A stretch of 64,000 nt of DNA. Origin: Shewanella halotolerans. GTDB taxonomy: Bacteria > Pseudomonadota > Gammaproteobacteria > Enterobacterales > Shewanellaceae. Where the stretch lies: NCBI RefSeq assembly GCF_019457535.1, contig NZ_CP080417.1:2542001-2606000 (forward strand), in the 5' to 3' direction. Below the pieces are notes generated by a model. It searched no databases and was not told the origin of the DNA. It was given only the letters and a program-made list of their open reading frames with translations. Positions 34,551 through 43,284 of this stretch are shown here, piece after piece. How positions within the stretch are numbered: the first letter of the stretch is position 1; each line of letters starts with the position of its first letter. The position numbers were made by a program, and so were the translations under genes.

Positions 34551-36920
34551 ATGTCTGCCAAGCTGCAAGCGTCCATAGAGGCGACCAAGCGAGTCAAGCT
34601 GGACATCACAGGTATTGTTCAGGGGGTCGGTTTTCGCCCCTTCGTCTATCGCTGGGCCACTGAGCTTGATCTGCTGGGCCTGACCTTCAACCACAGTAAA
34701 GGCGTGACGGTGGAGCTGCAAGGCAGCGATGCGGCGATTAGCTCTTTCGTCGAGGCCCTGACTCAGACGCCACCGCCACTTGCCCGCATCGATAGCCTGA
34801 GCCAGACAGCACTGCCGCTTGAAGAGTGCGACAGCTTCGAGATAGTGCACAGCCAGGCGGATGCCAAGGCGGTGGTGGCCGTCTCCAGCGACAAGAGCAG
34901 CTGCCAGGAGTGTCTCGATGAGATAATGGATCCCGGCAACCGTCACTATCAGTACCCCTTTACCAACTGCACTAACTGCGGCCCCAGATATACCCTGATC
35001 CGCGCCCTGCCCTATGACAGGCCCAACACCGCCATGGCCGAATTTGCCATGTGTGATGCCTGCGCGGCGGCCTATCAGAATCCGCTGGACAGGCGCTACC
35101 ACGCCCAGCCGGTGAGCTGCCCAGAATGCGGCCCCCAGCTCAGCCTGCTGGCACAAGATAAGCGTCTGCTTGGTGAGCGTAACGCTGCGCTGGACCTGGC
35201 CGTCGAGCTGCTGGCCCAGGGCAAGACTCTGGCCATCAAGGGGCTGGGCGGCTTTCATCTGGTATGCGATGCCACCAATGACGAGGCGGTAATGCAGCTG
35301 AGATCCCGTAAGCAGCGCCCGGCCAAGCCCTTCGCCGTGATGTGCGCCTCGCTCGACATGGCCAAGACATTGGCCTGCGGCAGCGATGCCGAATGGCAAC
35401 TGCTGCAAAGCGCCGAGCGGCCCATCACCCTGCTGCAAAAGGCGCTCAGCAAAGAAGAATCCAGTAGCGATGCGAACGAAAGCGACACACTAAGCCCGGC
35501 CGTGGCACCTGGTATCGACAGACTCGGGCTGTTTCTGCCCTACACGCCGCTGCATCAACTGCTGCTCAGCAGGCTAAACCGCCCGCTCGTGGCCACCAGT
35601 GCCAACCGCAGCGGCGAGCCCATCATCACGCACGGCGAGCAGATCTTCGAGCGCCTGGGCGAGGTGGTCGATGCCGTGCTGGATCATAACCGCGAGATCC
35701 TTAACGGCTGTGACGACAGCGTGGTGCAGATGGTGGATGACAAGCTGCAGGTGATCCGTCTGGCGCGGGGCTATGCGCCGCTGACCCTGGCGCTGCCAGA
35801 GGAAGTCCCCCAAGAAACCTTGGCCGTTGGCGCCCAGCAGAAGAACAGCATTGCCTTCGGCTTCGACCACAACCTGGTGCTCAGCCCACACATAGGCGAT
35901 CTCTTCAGCCTGGAGGCGGAGCAATATTTTATCGACACCCTGGCGACCTTTAAGCGCCTGTACCAGTTCAGCCCCAAACACCTGGTGAGCGACAAGCACC
36001 CCGATTACGCCTCGACCATCTGGGCCCAGCGACAAAAAGTTGAGCAAGGCATCGCCTACACTCAGGTGCAGCACCACTACGCCCATATCCTCAGCGTCAT
36101 GGCCGTCAATCAGAGAGTCGACAAGGTATTGGGCTTCAGCTTCGATGGCACGGGCCTCGGGGATGAGCGCCAACTCTGGGGCGGCGAAGCCATGCTAGCC
36201 GATATCTCAGGTTTCAAGCGCGTCGCCCATCTGAGCCCAATGGCGCTAATCGGCGGCGAGCAGGCGATTAAAGATCCCCGCCGCATCATGCTGGCACTGT
36301 TGTTCGCGCGCTACTCAATTGAAGAGATTAAGGCGCTGCCACTGGCGGCAATCGAGGGACTGCCAGCCAGCCTCATCGGCAACCTGCATACCCTGTGGCA
36401 CAAAGGCGTTGCAACCCAGATGACCAGCTCCATCGGCCGTCTGTTTGACGCCACCGCCTGCCTGCTCGGCCTGATGCAGACCACCCAATTTGAGGGACAG
36501 GCCGGCATGTTGATCGAGGCCAAGGCCAATGAGGTCAGCGAGGCGCAGTTAGAAAGCGAGCTTGCGGCAGCGGATCTGGCCTTTAGCATGAGAGAGAGCG
36601 ACGGCGTATGGCAGCTAGAAGCCCTCTGGGCACAGATGGTGGATGCCCTGCTCAAATGGCAGCACAAACCCGAAGGCATAAGCCTTATCGCCCGCGGCTT
36701 CATGAACGCGCTGGCCCAGGCGGTCACCGACTGCGCCATCAAGCATAGCGGCTTCGACGTGGCGCTTTGCGGCGGCGTGTTTCAAAACCGCTATCTGCTC
36801 AGCGAGACACGTAAACGCCTAGAGATGGCTAAGATTAAGGTGCTCGATTCGCATCAGGTACCGGTTAACGATGGCGGCATTGCCCTGGGGCAACTCTGGT
36901 ACGCCATACACAAGCATTAA
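34551..36920 (+). CDS. hypF: Carbamoyltransferase HypF
   Basis: A 789-residue enzyme that makes the CN ligands of the NiFe centre from carbamoyl phosphate, together with HypE. Domains in order: acylphosphatase (GIVQGVGFRPFVYRW, R29), two zinc fingers (C118/C121/C140/C143 and C168/C171/C190/C193), a YrdC-like domain (KGLGGFHLVCDATND, RKQRPAKPFAVM) and a Kae1-like domain (QHHYAHILSVM, GFSFDGTGLGD, ALCGGVFQN). All motifs are intact. The ATG is one base after the previous stop. Confidence 0.97.
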   Translation: MSAKLQASIEATKRVKLDITGIVQGVGFRPFVYRWATELDLLGLTFNHSKGVTVELQGSDAAISSFVEALTQTPPPLARIDSLSQTALPLEECDSFEIVHSQADAKAVVAVSSDKSSCQECLDEIMDPGNRHYQYPFTNCTNCGPRYTLIRALPYDRPNTAMAEFAMCDACAAAYQNPLDRRYHAQPVSCPECGPQLSLLAQDKRLLGERNAALDLAVELLAQGKTLAIKGLGGFHLVCDATNDEAVMQLRSRKQRPAKPFAVMCASLDMAKTLACGSDAEWQLLQSAERPITLLQKALSKEESSSDANESDTLSPAVAPGIDRLGLFLPYTPLHQLLLSRLNRPLVATSANRSGEPIITHGEQIFERLGEVVDAVLDHNREILNGCDDSVVQMVDDKLQVIRLARGYAPLTLALPEEVPQETLAVGAQQKNSIAFGFDHNLVLSPHIGDLFSLEAEQYFIDTLATFKRLYQFSPKHLVSDKHPDYASTIWAQRQKVEQGIAYTQVQHHYAHILSVMAVNQRVDKVLGFSFDGTGLGDERQLWGGEAMLADISGFKRVAHLSPMALIGGEQAIKDPRRIMLALLFARYSIEEIKALPLAAIEGLPASLIGNLHTLWHKGVATQMTSSIGRLFDATACLLGLMQTTQFEGQAGMLIEAKANEVSEAQLESELAAADLAFSMRESDGVWQLEALWAQMVDALLKWQHKPEGISLIARGFMNALAQAVTDCAIKHSGFDVALCGGVFQNRYLLSETRKRLEMAKIKVLDSHQVPVNDGGIALGQLWYAIHKH

Positions 36921-37070
36921 CTCGGCTTAAGCCGCGCCTAAATCGCCCTGTGATAAGCGCTTGAGCCAATTTGATTAACAGGATTTTGCCTAAAACTGAC
37001 CCGGGTCAATGAAGTCACCGGGCTCCTAGCGCAAAATGGCATTAACGCCTTAGATTTTTTGGAGTTCATT

Positions 37071-37964
37071 ATGTGTAAAGACTGCGGCTGCTCTATCACT
37101 CGAGATCATGATCACCACCATGATCACGACCATCACCACAGCCATGAGCATGATCATCACGAGCACAGCCACGAGCATAGCCACGCGCACGGTCATGAGC
37201 ACAGCCACGGGCATCATCACGAGCACAGCCACGAGCATAGCCACGCGCACGGTCATGAGCACAGCCACGGGCATCATCACGACCACGGCGCCCTGCGTAG
37301 CAATCCCCAGCTCAACGACAAGAAGACACTGTCTGTCATCCATAAGATCCTCGATAAAAACGATCACGAAGCAGCCCACAACCGTGCCCACTTCGAGGCC
37401 CACAATATCACCGCCTTCAACCTGATGAGCAGCCCTGGCAGCGGCAAGACCACACTGCTAGAGCATCTCAAGGAGTACACAGATCTTAACTATGGCGTGG
37501 TCGAAGGCGATCTTGAGACCTCCCGTGACGCCGACCGCCTCATCGCCAAGGGCATTCCCGCCTTCCAGATCCAAACCGGCTCCGCCTGTCACCTGGACGC
37601 CTTCATGGTGCACGATGCCCTACATCATGTGGATCTGGCGGCCCTGGATATCTGCTTCGTGGAGAACGTCGGCAACCTGGTCTGCCCCGCCTCTTACGAT
37701 GTGGGCACCCACTTCAACATAGTGCTGGTGTCTGTACCCGAAGGCGACGACAAGATAGAGAAATACCCGGTAATGTTCCGCAAGGCAGATCTGGTATTGA
37801 TCACCAAGGCCGACCTGTTGCCCCACTTCGATTTCAGCGTCGAGGAAGCCAAGGCCCAAGTGAAACGCCTTAACCCAGAGGCCGAAGTGATCACCACCTC
37901 CATCAAGGATGGCGACAGCATGCGCGCCGTGGTCGACTGGCTAAACACCCACAGGAGCCAGTAA
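37071..37964 (+). CDS. hypB: Nickel-binding GTPase HypB
   Basis: A 297-residue GTPase that delivers nickel with HypA. The N terminus MCKDCGCS is the high-affinity nickel site, followed by a very His-rich region (about residues 10-75) probably for nickel storage. The P-loop is SSPGSGKTTLLEHL, and the G-domain continues with EGDLETSRDADRL, VENVGNLVCPASYDVG and LVLITKADLLPHFDF. ATG at 37071 is preceded by GGAG. The His-rich region contains a perfect 60-bp tandem duplication. The gap of 150 bases after hypF is the largest in the operon. Confidence 0.96.
   Translation: MCKDCGCSITRDHDHHHDHDHHHSHEHDHHEHSHEHSHAHGHEHSHGHHHEHSHEHSHAHGHEHSHGHHHDHGALRSNPQLNDKKTLSVIHKILDKNDHEAAHNRAHFEAHNITAFNLMSSPGSGKTTLLEHLKEYTDLNYGVVEGDLETSRDADRLIAKGIPAFQIQTGSACHLDAFMVHDALHHVDLAALDICFVENVGNLVCPASYDVGTHFNIVLVSVPEGDDKIEKYPVMFRKADLVLITKADLLPHFDFSVEEAKAQVKRLNPEAEVITTSIKDGDSMRAVVDWLNTHRSQ
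37161..37280. repeat. Perfect 2 x 60-bp tandem duplication inside hypB
   Basis: Bases 37161-37220 are repeated exactly at 37221-37280, in frame, so that a 20-residue His/Glu/Ser block is doubled. No substitution separates the copies, which implies a recent event or ongoing length variation. Confidence 0.95.
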
Positions 37965-37966
37965 CC

Positions 37967-38215
37967 ATGTGCCTATCCATCCCCTCAAGAATTGTCGAAC
38001 TCCACCCCGAGGAGCAGGCCGTAACGGTCGAGACCCTGGGGGTGAAGCGCAAGGTCAGCAGCCATCTGATGGAGGAGCCACTGGCCCTCGACGACTATGT
38101 GCTGATCCATATCGGCTTCGTGATGAACAAGATAGACAAGGCCGACGCCGAGCAGAGCCTGGCCCTGTATCAGGAGATCGTCGCCAAGATGAATGAGCAG
38201 GAGGCCCAGGCATGA
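37967..38215 (+). CDS. hypC: Hydrogenase maturation chaperone HypC
   Basis: An 82-residue protein that carries the Fe(CN)2CO unit with HypD. It begins MCLSIPSRIVEL with the essential Cys2, and continues with VETLGVKRKVSSHLM and DYVLIHIGFVMNKID, as in HypC/HybG. It lies 2 bases after hypB and overlaps hypD by 4 bases. Confidence 0.95.
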   Translation: MCLSIPSRIVELHPEEQAVTVETLGVKRKVSSHLMEEPLALDDYVLIHIGFVMNKIDKADAEQSLALYQEIVAKMNEQEAQA

Positions 38216-39327
38216 TAGCGCTCAAGCAGCTATATCAGGGCTTTAGAGATCCTGAAACCATACACAACCTGGCTAAGGAGATCGCCCTGCACGCCGCCAA
38301 GCATGAGGGCAACATCTACATCATGGAGGTGTGCGGCGGTCATACCCATACCATCATGAAATATGGCCTCAACCAGCTGTTGCCAGACAACATCGAATTT
38401 GTTCACGGTCCCGGCTGCCCCGTGTGTGTCATGCCGAAAGAGCGCATCGACCACGCCGCCATCCTGGCCTCTCAGCCCGGTGTGATCCTGGTGACCCTGG
38501 GGGATATGATCCGCGTACCCGGCTCAAAAGGCAGCCTGGCCGAATTCAGGGCCAAGGGCTGCGATATTCGCCCACTCTACGATCCCATGGACGCCCTGAC
38601 CATTGCCAAGGAGAACCCGGATAAACAGGTGATCTTCTTTGCCATAGGGTTTGAGACCTCAACCCCCATGACCGCCGTGCTTATCGAGCAGGCCGAGAAA
38701 CAAGGGCTTGATAACCTGCTGTTTCATATCAACCATGTGCTGGTGCCACCTGCCATAGACGCCGTGATGGCCGATCCCCAAGCCAAGGTGAATGCCTTTA
38801 TCGGCCCGGCTCACGTGAGCGTGATCTCGGGTGCCAAGCTCTACCGCCCCGCCGTTAACCAATACGGCACGCCCGTAGTGGTCTCCGGCTTCGAACCTGT
38901 GGATGTGATGGAATCTATCCTGCGCATCGTCAAACAGAAGGTCGAAGGGGTCGCCGAACTCGACGTACAGTACAGCCGCGCCGTGAGCGAGGAAGGCAAC
39001 GTGCACGCCCAGCAGAAGGTCAATCAGTACCTCACCGTCAGGCCGCATTTTCGCTGGCGCGGTCTGGGACCGCTGAATGAGTCGGCGCTGATGCTAAAAC
39101 CCGAATATGCCCATCGCGACGCCGAGGTGATCTATCGCGACAAGCTGGATGTGGCCGATATCGACGATCACAAGGCCTGCCAGTGCGGCGACATCTTAAG
39201 AGGCATCGCCAAGCCGAAAGACTGTAAGGTCTTCGGCCGCGGCTGCACCCCAGAGACGCCCCTCGGCAGCTGCATGGTCAGCTCGGAAGGCGCCTGCAAC
39301 GCCTATTACCGCTATAACGGAGTCTAA
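38212..39327 (+). CDS. hypD: Hydrogenase maturation protein HypD
   Basis: A 371-residue [4Fe-4S] scaffold on which the Fe(CN)2CO group is built. Conserved motifs: MEVCGGHTHTIMKYG, VHGPGCPVCVMP, FFAIGFETSTP, and the C-terminal cluster cysteines in CQCGDILRG, CKVFGRGCTPETPLGSCM. All HypD cysteines appear intact. The start overlaps the hypC stop (ATGA). Confidence 0.96.
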   Translation: MIALKQLYQGFRDPETIHNLAKEIALHAAKHEGNIYIMEVCGGHTHTIMKYGLNQLLPDNIEFVHGPGCPVCVMPKERIDHAAILASQPGVILVTLGDMIRVPGSKGSLAEFRAKGCDIRPLYDPMDALTIAKENPDKQVIFFAIGFETSTPMTAVLIEQAEKQGLDNLLFHINHVLVPPAIDAVMADPQAKVNAFIGPAHVSVISGAKLYRPAVNQYGTPVVVSGFEPVDVMESILRIVKQKVEGVAELDVQYSRAVSEEGNVHAQQKVNQYLTVRPHFRWRGLGPLNESALMLKPEYAHRDAEVIYRDKLDVADIDDHKACQCGDILRGIAKPKDCKVFGRGCTPETPLGSCMVSSEGACNAYYRYNGV

Positions 39328-39329
39328 TC

Positions 39330-40340
39330 ATGGCCGACAACGAAAAAACCGTACAACTCAGTCACGGCGGTGGCGGCAAGGAGATGAACCGACTGATCAA
39401 GTCGATCTTCTTCAAGGCCTTCAATAACCCGATTTTGGCAAGCGAAGAAGACGCCGCCCTGCTCCACTTCGAGGGTCAGGCCGCCTTCACCACAGACTCC
39501 TTCACCGTATCGCCGCTGTTTTTCGCCGGTGGCAACATAGGCAAGCTCGCCATCGCGGGCACGGTCAACGATCTGGCCATGATGGGCGCCGAGCCCCAAT
39601 ACCTGAGCTGCAGCTTCATCATAGAAGAAGGCTTTGCCATCAAGGATCTGAAAACCATCGTCGATAGCATGGCCGAGGAGCTGCACAAGAGCGGCACCCG
39701 CATCGTCTGCGGCGATACCAAAGTCGTGCCTAAGGGCTGTGCCGATGGTCTGTTTATCAACACCTCTGGCGTAGGCCGCGTGTTGAAGCCACAGATCTCG
39801 GTGAAAAATCTGCAAGTAGGCGATGCCATTATCGTCTCAGGGGATATCGGCCGTCACGGCGCCGCCATCTTGATGGCCCGTGAGGGACTCACCCTGGAAT
39901 CTGAGCTGGTCAGCGACTGCGCCAACCTCTGGCCCGTGGTCGAACAGTTGATCGCCTGCAACATAGAGGTGCACGCCATGCGCGACGCCACCCGTGGTGG
40001 CCTGGCTGCTGTGCTTAATGAATGGGCCAGCGCCTCCGATGTCGGCATCAATGTCGAGGAGAGCAAGATCCCCGTGTGTGACGAGGTCAAAGGCCTGTGT
40101 GAACTCTATGGCTTCGAGCCCCATGACCTGGCCAACGAAGGCACCTTTATCCTGGCGGTGCCGGGTGAGATTGCCGAAGGTGCACTGGAGATCATCCAGC
40201 GCTACGGCCACTGTCAGCAGGCGGCCATCATAGGCCATGTGGAAGAAACCCATCCGGGCAAAGTGGTGCTCAAGACCCCATGGGGCAGCAGCCGCTACCT
40301 CGATCTGCCCCAGGGTGAACTACTGCCAAGGATCTGTTAA
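39330..40340 (+). CDS. hypE: Hydrogenase maturation protein HypE
   Basis: A 336-residue PurM-like enzyme that dehydrates the carbamoyl group to thiocyanate on its C-terminal cysteine. It starts VQLSHGGGGKEMNRLI, has FTTDSFTVSPLFFAGGNIGKLA and ATRGGLAAVLNEWA, and ends with PRIC, so the reactive Cys is the last residue as required. It lies 2 bases after hypD; its TAA overlaps the hypA ATG by one base. Confidence 0.96.
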   Translation: MADNEKTVQLSHGGGGKEMNRLIKSIFFKAFNNPILASEEDAALLHFEGQAAFTTDSFTVSPLFFAGGNIGKLAIAGTVNDLAMMGAEPQYLSCSFIIEEGFAIKDLKTIVDSMAEELHKSGTRIVCGDTKVVPKGCADGLFINTSGVGRVLKPQISVKNLQVGDAIIVSGDIGRHGAAILMAREGLTLESELVSDCANLWPVVEQLIACNIEVHAMRDATRGGLAAVLNEWASASDVGINVEESKIPVCDEVKGLCELYGFEPHDLANEGTFILAVPGEIAEGALEIIQRYGHCQQAAIIGHVEETHPGKVVLKTPWGSSRYLDLPQGELLPRIC

Positions 40341-40690
40341 TGCACGAGTATTCGATTGTCACCGCCCTGCTGGAACAGTGTGAACAGCACGCCATCGCCA
40401 ATCAGGCGAGCAAAATCACTAAGGTGGTGATAAAGATCGGCGTCTTAAGCGGCGTCGAGCCCGCCCTACTGGCGACCGCGTTTGAGACCTTCAAGCTAGA
40501 GGGGCGCGCTAGAGAGGCGGAACTGGAGATTCTACATCAAGAATTGGTGCTCGAGTGCCAGGCTTGCCAAAGCACTCATACCATCAAGGAACGAAGTGTC
40601 ATTTGTCCTAGTTGTCACAGCTATGAGACCCGCATCATCGAAGGGGAAGAATTGCTGCTGATGCAACTAGAGCTAGAAACCGATGAATAA
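40340..40690 (+). CDS. hypA: Nickel metallochaperone HypA
   Basis: A 116-residue protein. MHEYSIV contains the N-terminal nickel site (His2), and the zinc site is LECQAC ... ICPSC. It hands nickel to the large subunit with HypB. It is translationally coupled to hypE (TAATG). The operon continues with a small membrane protein starting 25 bases after its stop. Confidence 0.95.
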   Translation: MHEYSIVTALLEQCEQHAIANQASKITKVVIKIGVLSGVEPALLATAFETFKLEGRAREAELEILHQELVLECQACQSTHTIKERSVICPSCHSYETRIIEGEELLLMQLELETDE

Positions 40691-40715
40691 AACCAAACAT
40701 ATATGGAGTATTACA

Positions 40716-40880
40716 ATGAAAAAAGCCTCACTACTACTCGCTAGCCTTCTTCCTGCAGCGGCTTGGGCACACCCAGGACACAATGGCATAGGTCTGTTCC
40801 ACCACCTTAACGACCTACTCCCCATCATAGCGCTAGTGATCATCGTCGCCGGCGTGATGCTGTGGAAGAAACGCTCTTAA
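40716..40880 (+). CDS. Small HPGH membrane protein at the end of the hya-hyp operon
   Basis: A 54-residue product with a signal peptide (MKKASLLLASLLPAAAWA). The mature end starts HPGHNGIGLFHHLNDLL and leads into one membrane helix (PIIALVIIVAGVMLWKK). AHPGH directly after the signal and the FHHLNDLLPIIAL stretch resemble the first part of HupE/UreJ nickel or cobalt transporters, but only one helix is present. ATG at 40716 follows TGGAG; the frame upstream overlaps hypA. A nickel-related periplasmic or membrane role is inferred from the histidines and the operon. Confidence 0.7.
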   Translation: MKKASLLLASLLPAAAWAHPGHNGIGLFHHLNDLLPIIALVIIVAGVMLWKKRS

Positions 40881-41405
40881 TCCAAGCGTTACCCTAAGCG
40901 TAAAGACAGCGTTAGACTCGCCAGAGTCTAGCGCCGTCTTGAGCCGTCTGGCCAAAACTCGATTTACGTAAGCACACTTTGACAACCAACACTGTGAGTT
41001 TGTAAACAGGCTTCATCAAATCATCCACAGATGACCCCCTCACGAGGTAGCAGCTTGCGCCCTCTCCCCTCAATAAACTTAAATCCGTTTTAAACGCCCC
41101 AAACAGACACTTTTTTAGCGCTTCATCCGAAAACCTTAAAACCTTGCCACGGCTCAACTCATTTTTGGACAAAAGTAACTCAGCACTATTATTTTTAACT
41201 GATGATTTGGGATAAGCTGACTTTGTTTAAAGAAAGGCTCGGAAGTGGCTATTGAGTCAGTAGCGATGCAGGCATTGTTCTTTATAAAGTTTTGAAAAAA
41301 TACAAAATATATTCATCAATTAAACGAGGCGAGTGCATAAGCACACTTAAATACAGTAATATAAGACCGCTACACTAGCTGTCTCTAACGGTGAAAGGAG
41401 TTCAT
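40881..41405. other. Gene-free left border of the accessory region
   Basis: No supported gene. AGACTC/GAGTCT (40913-40928) is a short hairpin without T-run that could end the hyp transcript weakly. The motif TAAGCACACTT occurs at 40969-40979 and again at 41338-41348; it recurs right of the defence operon at 45851. Base composition becomes AT-rich from about 41170. The frame 40912-41172 (minus) starts with TTG, lacks a ribosome site and matches nothing I know. Confidence 0.55.
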
Positions 41406-42638
41406 GTGAGTCAAGAAGATGATGAGAAATACCCAGCAAGCGCCATATCCTCATGGAGTGGCTTCGTTTATCAAGGAAAAATTGCGCTATATCACTCACT
41501 TAAGCTTATTTACGATGACGACTTAAACTTCGAGCTTCAGCTAGATAGTAGTGACGACTTTGCTATTTATAAAAATGGAAAGCTACAAACCGCCCATCAA
41601 GTCAAAGCGAAGATTAGTAAATATCGTAGTGGCTACTCCTCGGCTCTGGAGCAGTCAACGTTGATCGAATACGACAAAATAAAAGGGACGCCCCGTTACT
41701 TTCACGTATCCGTACAGCTAGACAATACCCATGATCACAAAGGCGCTAGCGGAGAAATAGTGAAATTCTACCGTTACGGAGACAACTATCATTGTGGACT
41801 GGGTGAAATTGAAGGGCTGACCAAAGCGCTAATAAAAAAAATCTGTGAGAAACAGTCCATCACGGTCAGTGATAATCTCATAAATTTTAACTATTGCTTA
41901 CTCTCAGAAAAAATAAGTACCAAGGCGATACACAATCACAAATTAAATCAAGTGGACGGTTTTTCAGAAAACAAGGCTGCTTACGAGAGCCGTATCAATG
42001 GAAGAGATATCCTAAAGGAATTGCTGGCCGAAAATCCCTATCAGAATCGCGACTACTATGCCATTGAACTAAAGGCCAGGCTCCAAACCCATTTAGAAGA
42101 AAGACTGGATCAGGCGCTACCAACCATGAGTGACACGACTTATATGAGAGCTAGGCGTTTATGTGAGCACATTCGGAAAACCGACATCGAAGAATTGGAA
42201 ACCCTATGCCAGATGATGAAGCCATCCGAGCGGTTTCAAGACGTTCAGACGAACGACATAAGACGCTACACTAAGCTTATCCAGGCTATTTCAGTGGAGC
42301 CCATATTCAAAAATCTCCCGCACTACCTCGACAGCGAAAATCGGTTCTACGTACCTACAGCTCTTGACGTGGATGAAAGCGAAGAGTGTGAATCTGACAT
42401 GATCAGTGAAATGAAAAACAACGGAAATTTACTGAGACTACTGTTTGAGTACAACCATCTAATCGCCAGCAAGTCGGAAGCCTCATTCACCTTTAATACA
42501 AAATTCACAAACTCGGATGACTACGACAACAAGCTGACCACTGAAAAACTTGAAAGCAACTTCACCAAGTCACTATGCATTAGCGTAATAACAAAGGACG
42601 ACGCGGAGGGTCGACTGAATGATAAAGCAACTAATTGA
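41406..42638 (+). CDS. Lamassu/ABC-3C effector: Cap4-like nuclease protein (LmuA type)
   Basis: A 410-residue protein, first of a three-gene operon. The N terminus has ISSWSGFVYQGKIALYHSL (about 14-32), then FELQLDSSDDFAI and TAHQVKAK. Together these give a PD-(D/E)xK-type set, E43/D51 and Q65-x-K67, as in Cap4/DUF4297 nucleases. The rest is largely helical with no further motif, as expected for the ABC-3C C-terminal region that docks the effector on its ATPase. GTG at 41406 has AAGGAG 5 bases upstream. Codon use is AT-richer than the flanks. It overlaps the next gene by 20 bases. Function by family: DNA cleavage on phage or plasmid sensing. Confidence 0.75.
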   Translation: MSQEDDEKYPASAISSWSGFVYQGKIALYHSLKLIYDDDLNFELQLDSSDDFAIYKNGKLQTAHQVKAKISKYRSGYSSALEQSTLIEYDKIKGTPRYFHVSVQLDNTHDHKGASGEIVKFYRYGDNYHCGLGEIEGLTKALIKKICEKQSITVSDNLINFNYCLLSEKISTKAIHNHKLNQVDGFSENKAAYESRINGRDILKELLAENPYQNRDYYAIELKARLQTHLEERLDQALPTMSDTTYMRARRLCEHIRKTDIEELETLCQMMKPSERFQDVQTNDIRRYTKLIQAISVEPIFKNLPHYLDSENRFYVPTALDVDESEECESDMISEMKNNGNLLRLLFEYNHLIASKSEASFTFNTKFTNSDDYDNKLTTEKLESNFTKSLCISVITKDDAEGRLNDKATN

Positions 42639-43284
42639 TGAAGCACTTGTTGCCCATAACTTTGTAAATATACGCAAACTGGATACCACAAGCTTCTATA
42701 TTCGCGAATCTGGATCTGCCATCAGGTTCGCAGTCCTACATAATCTTGACGACTTCCCTGACCCAGCCGAACTGAATAACCGAATCAATCACCTTGCGCC
42801 TGAGGAATTTCTCAGAAATCCAAGCTTCAAGAAGAATTGCGATCTGATTTGCGTTCATCGCCTTGACGTTCTGGCTGAGTTCAAAGATCACGAAGAAGAA
42901 ATCTTCGCAATCGAGGAGGATCCGCATTTTTATAAGAAATATGTCCTCTACTACAGTAGAGCGGAAGAAAGTGCGCTTACAGATTTTACCTACGACAAAC
43001 TGGTATCTGTCATTGCTAACAAAAAGGAATTTCTTAACTACAAAGAAAATCCTCTTGTCGCCACACAATACAGCTTCGCGGCAAAGACCTTTATCAAGCT
43101 TCCTTTCTTAGAGTTACCTAGCTATCAAGAAAACCTTATATCCTTAAGGTTGCAGGCTGCTGAGGCCGTTGCAGAAGCCGGTCTGAACGATTCGTATTTG
43201 ACTATTCAGAGAGTTACAAACAAAAACGTCGACAAAATTATCAAGGAAATGATTAACAATGAACTGGCAAATATCCAAGATTGA
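42619..43284 (+). CDS. Lamassu/ABC-3C middle component (LmuC type)
   Basis: A 221-residue protein with no catalytic motif, between the nuclease and ATPase genes, overlapping both (20 and 26 bases). Such tight overlaps are usual in ABC-3C operons. Visible features: MIKQLIDEALVAHNFVNIRKLD at the start, FYIRESGSAIRFAVLHNLDDF, and YVLYYSRAEESAL, which fit what I recall of ABC-3C middle component 1. GGAGGG lies 8 bases upstream of the ATG. Its role would be a structural adaptor; assignment rests on size, position and weak resemblance. Confidence 0.65.
   Translation: MIKQLIDEALVAHNFVNIRKLDTTSFYIRESGSAIRFAVLHNLDDFPDPAELNNRINHLAPEEFLRNPSFKKNCDLICVHRLDVLAEFKDHEEEIFAIEEDPHFYKKYVLYYSRAEESALTDFTYDKLVSVIANKKEFLNYKENPLVATQYSFAAKTFIKLPFLELPSYQENLISLRLQAAEAVAEAGLNDSYLTIQRVTNKNVDKIIKEMINNELANIQD

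Noticed and set aside
40912..41172. 86-codon frame on the minus strand
   Set aside because: It begins with TTG without a ribosome site, has no recognisable motif and lies in the repeat-bearing border region.
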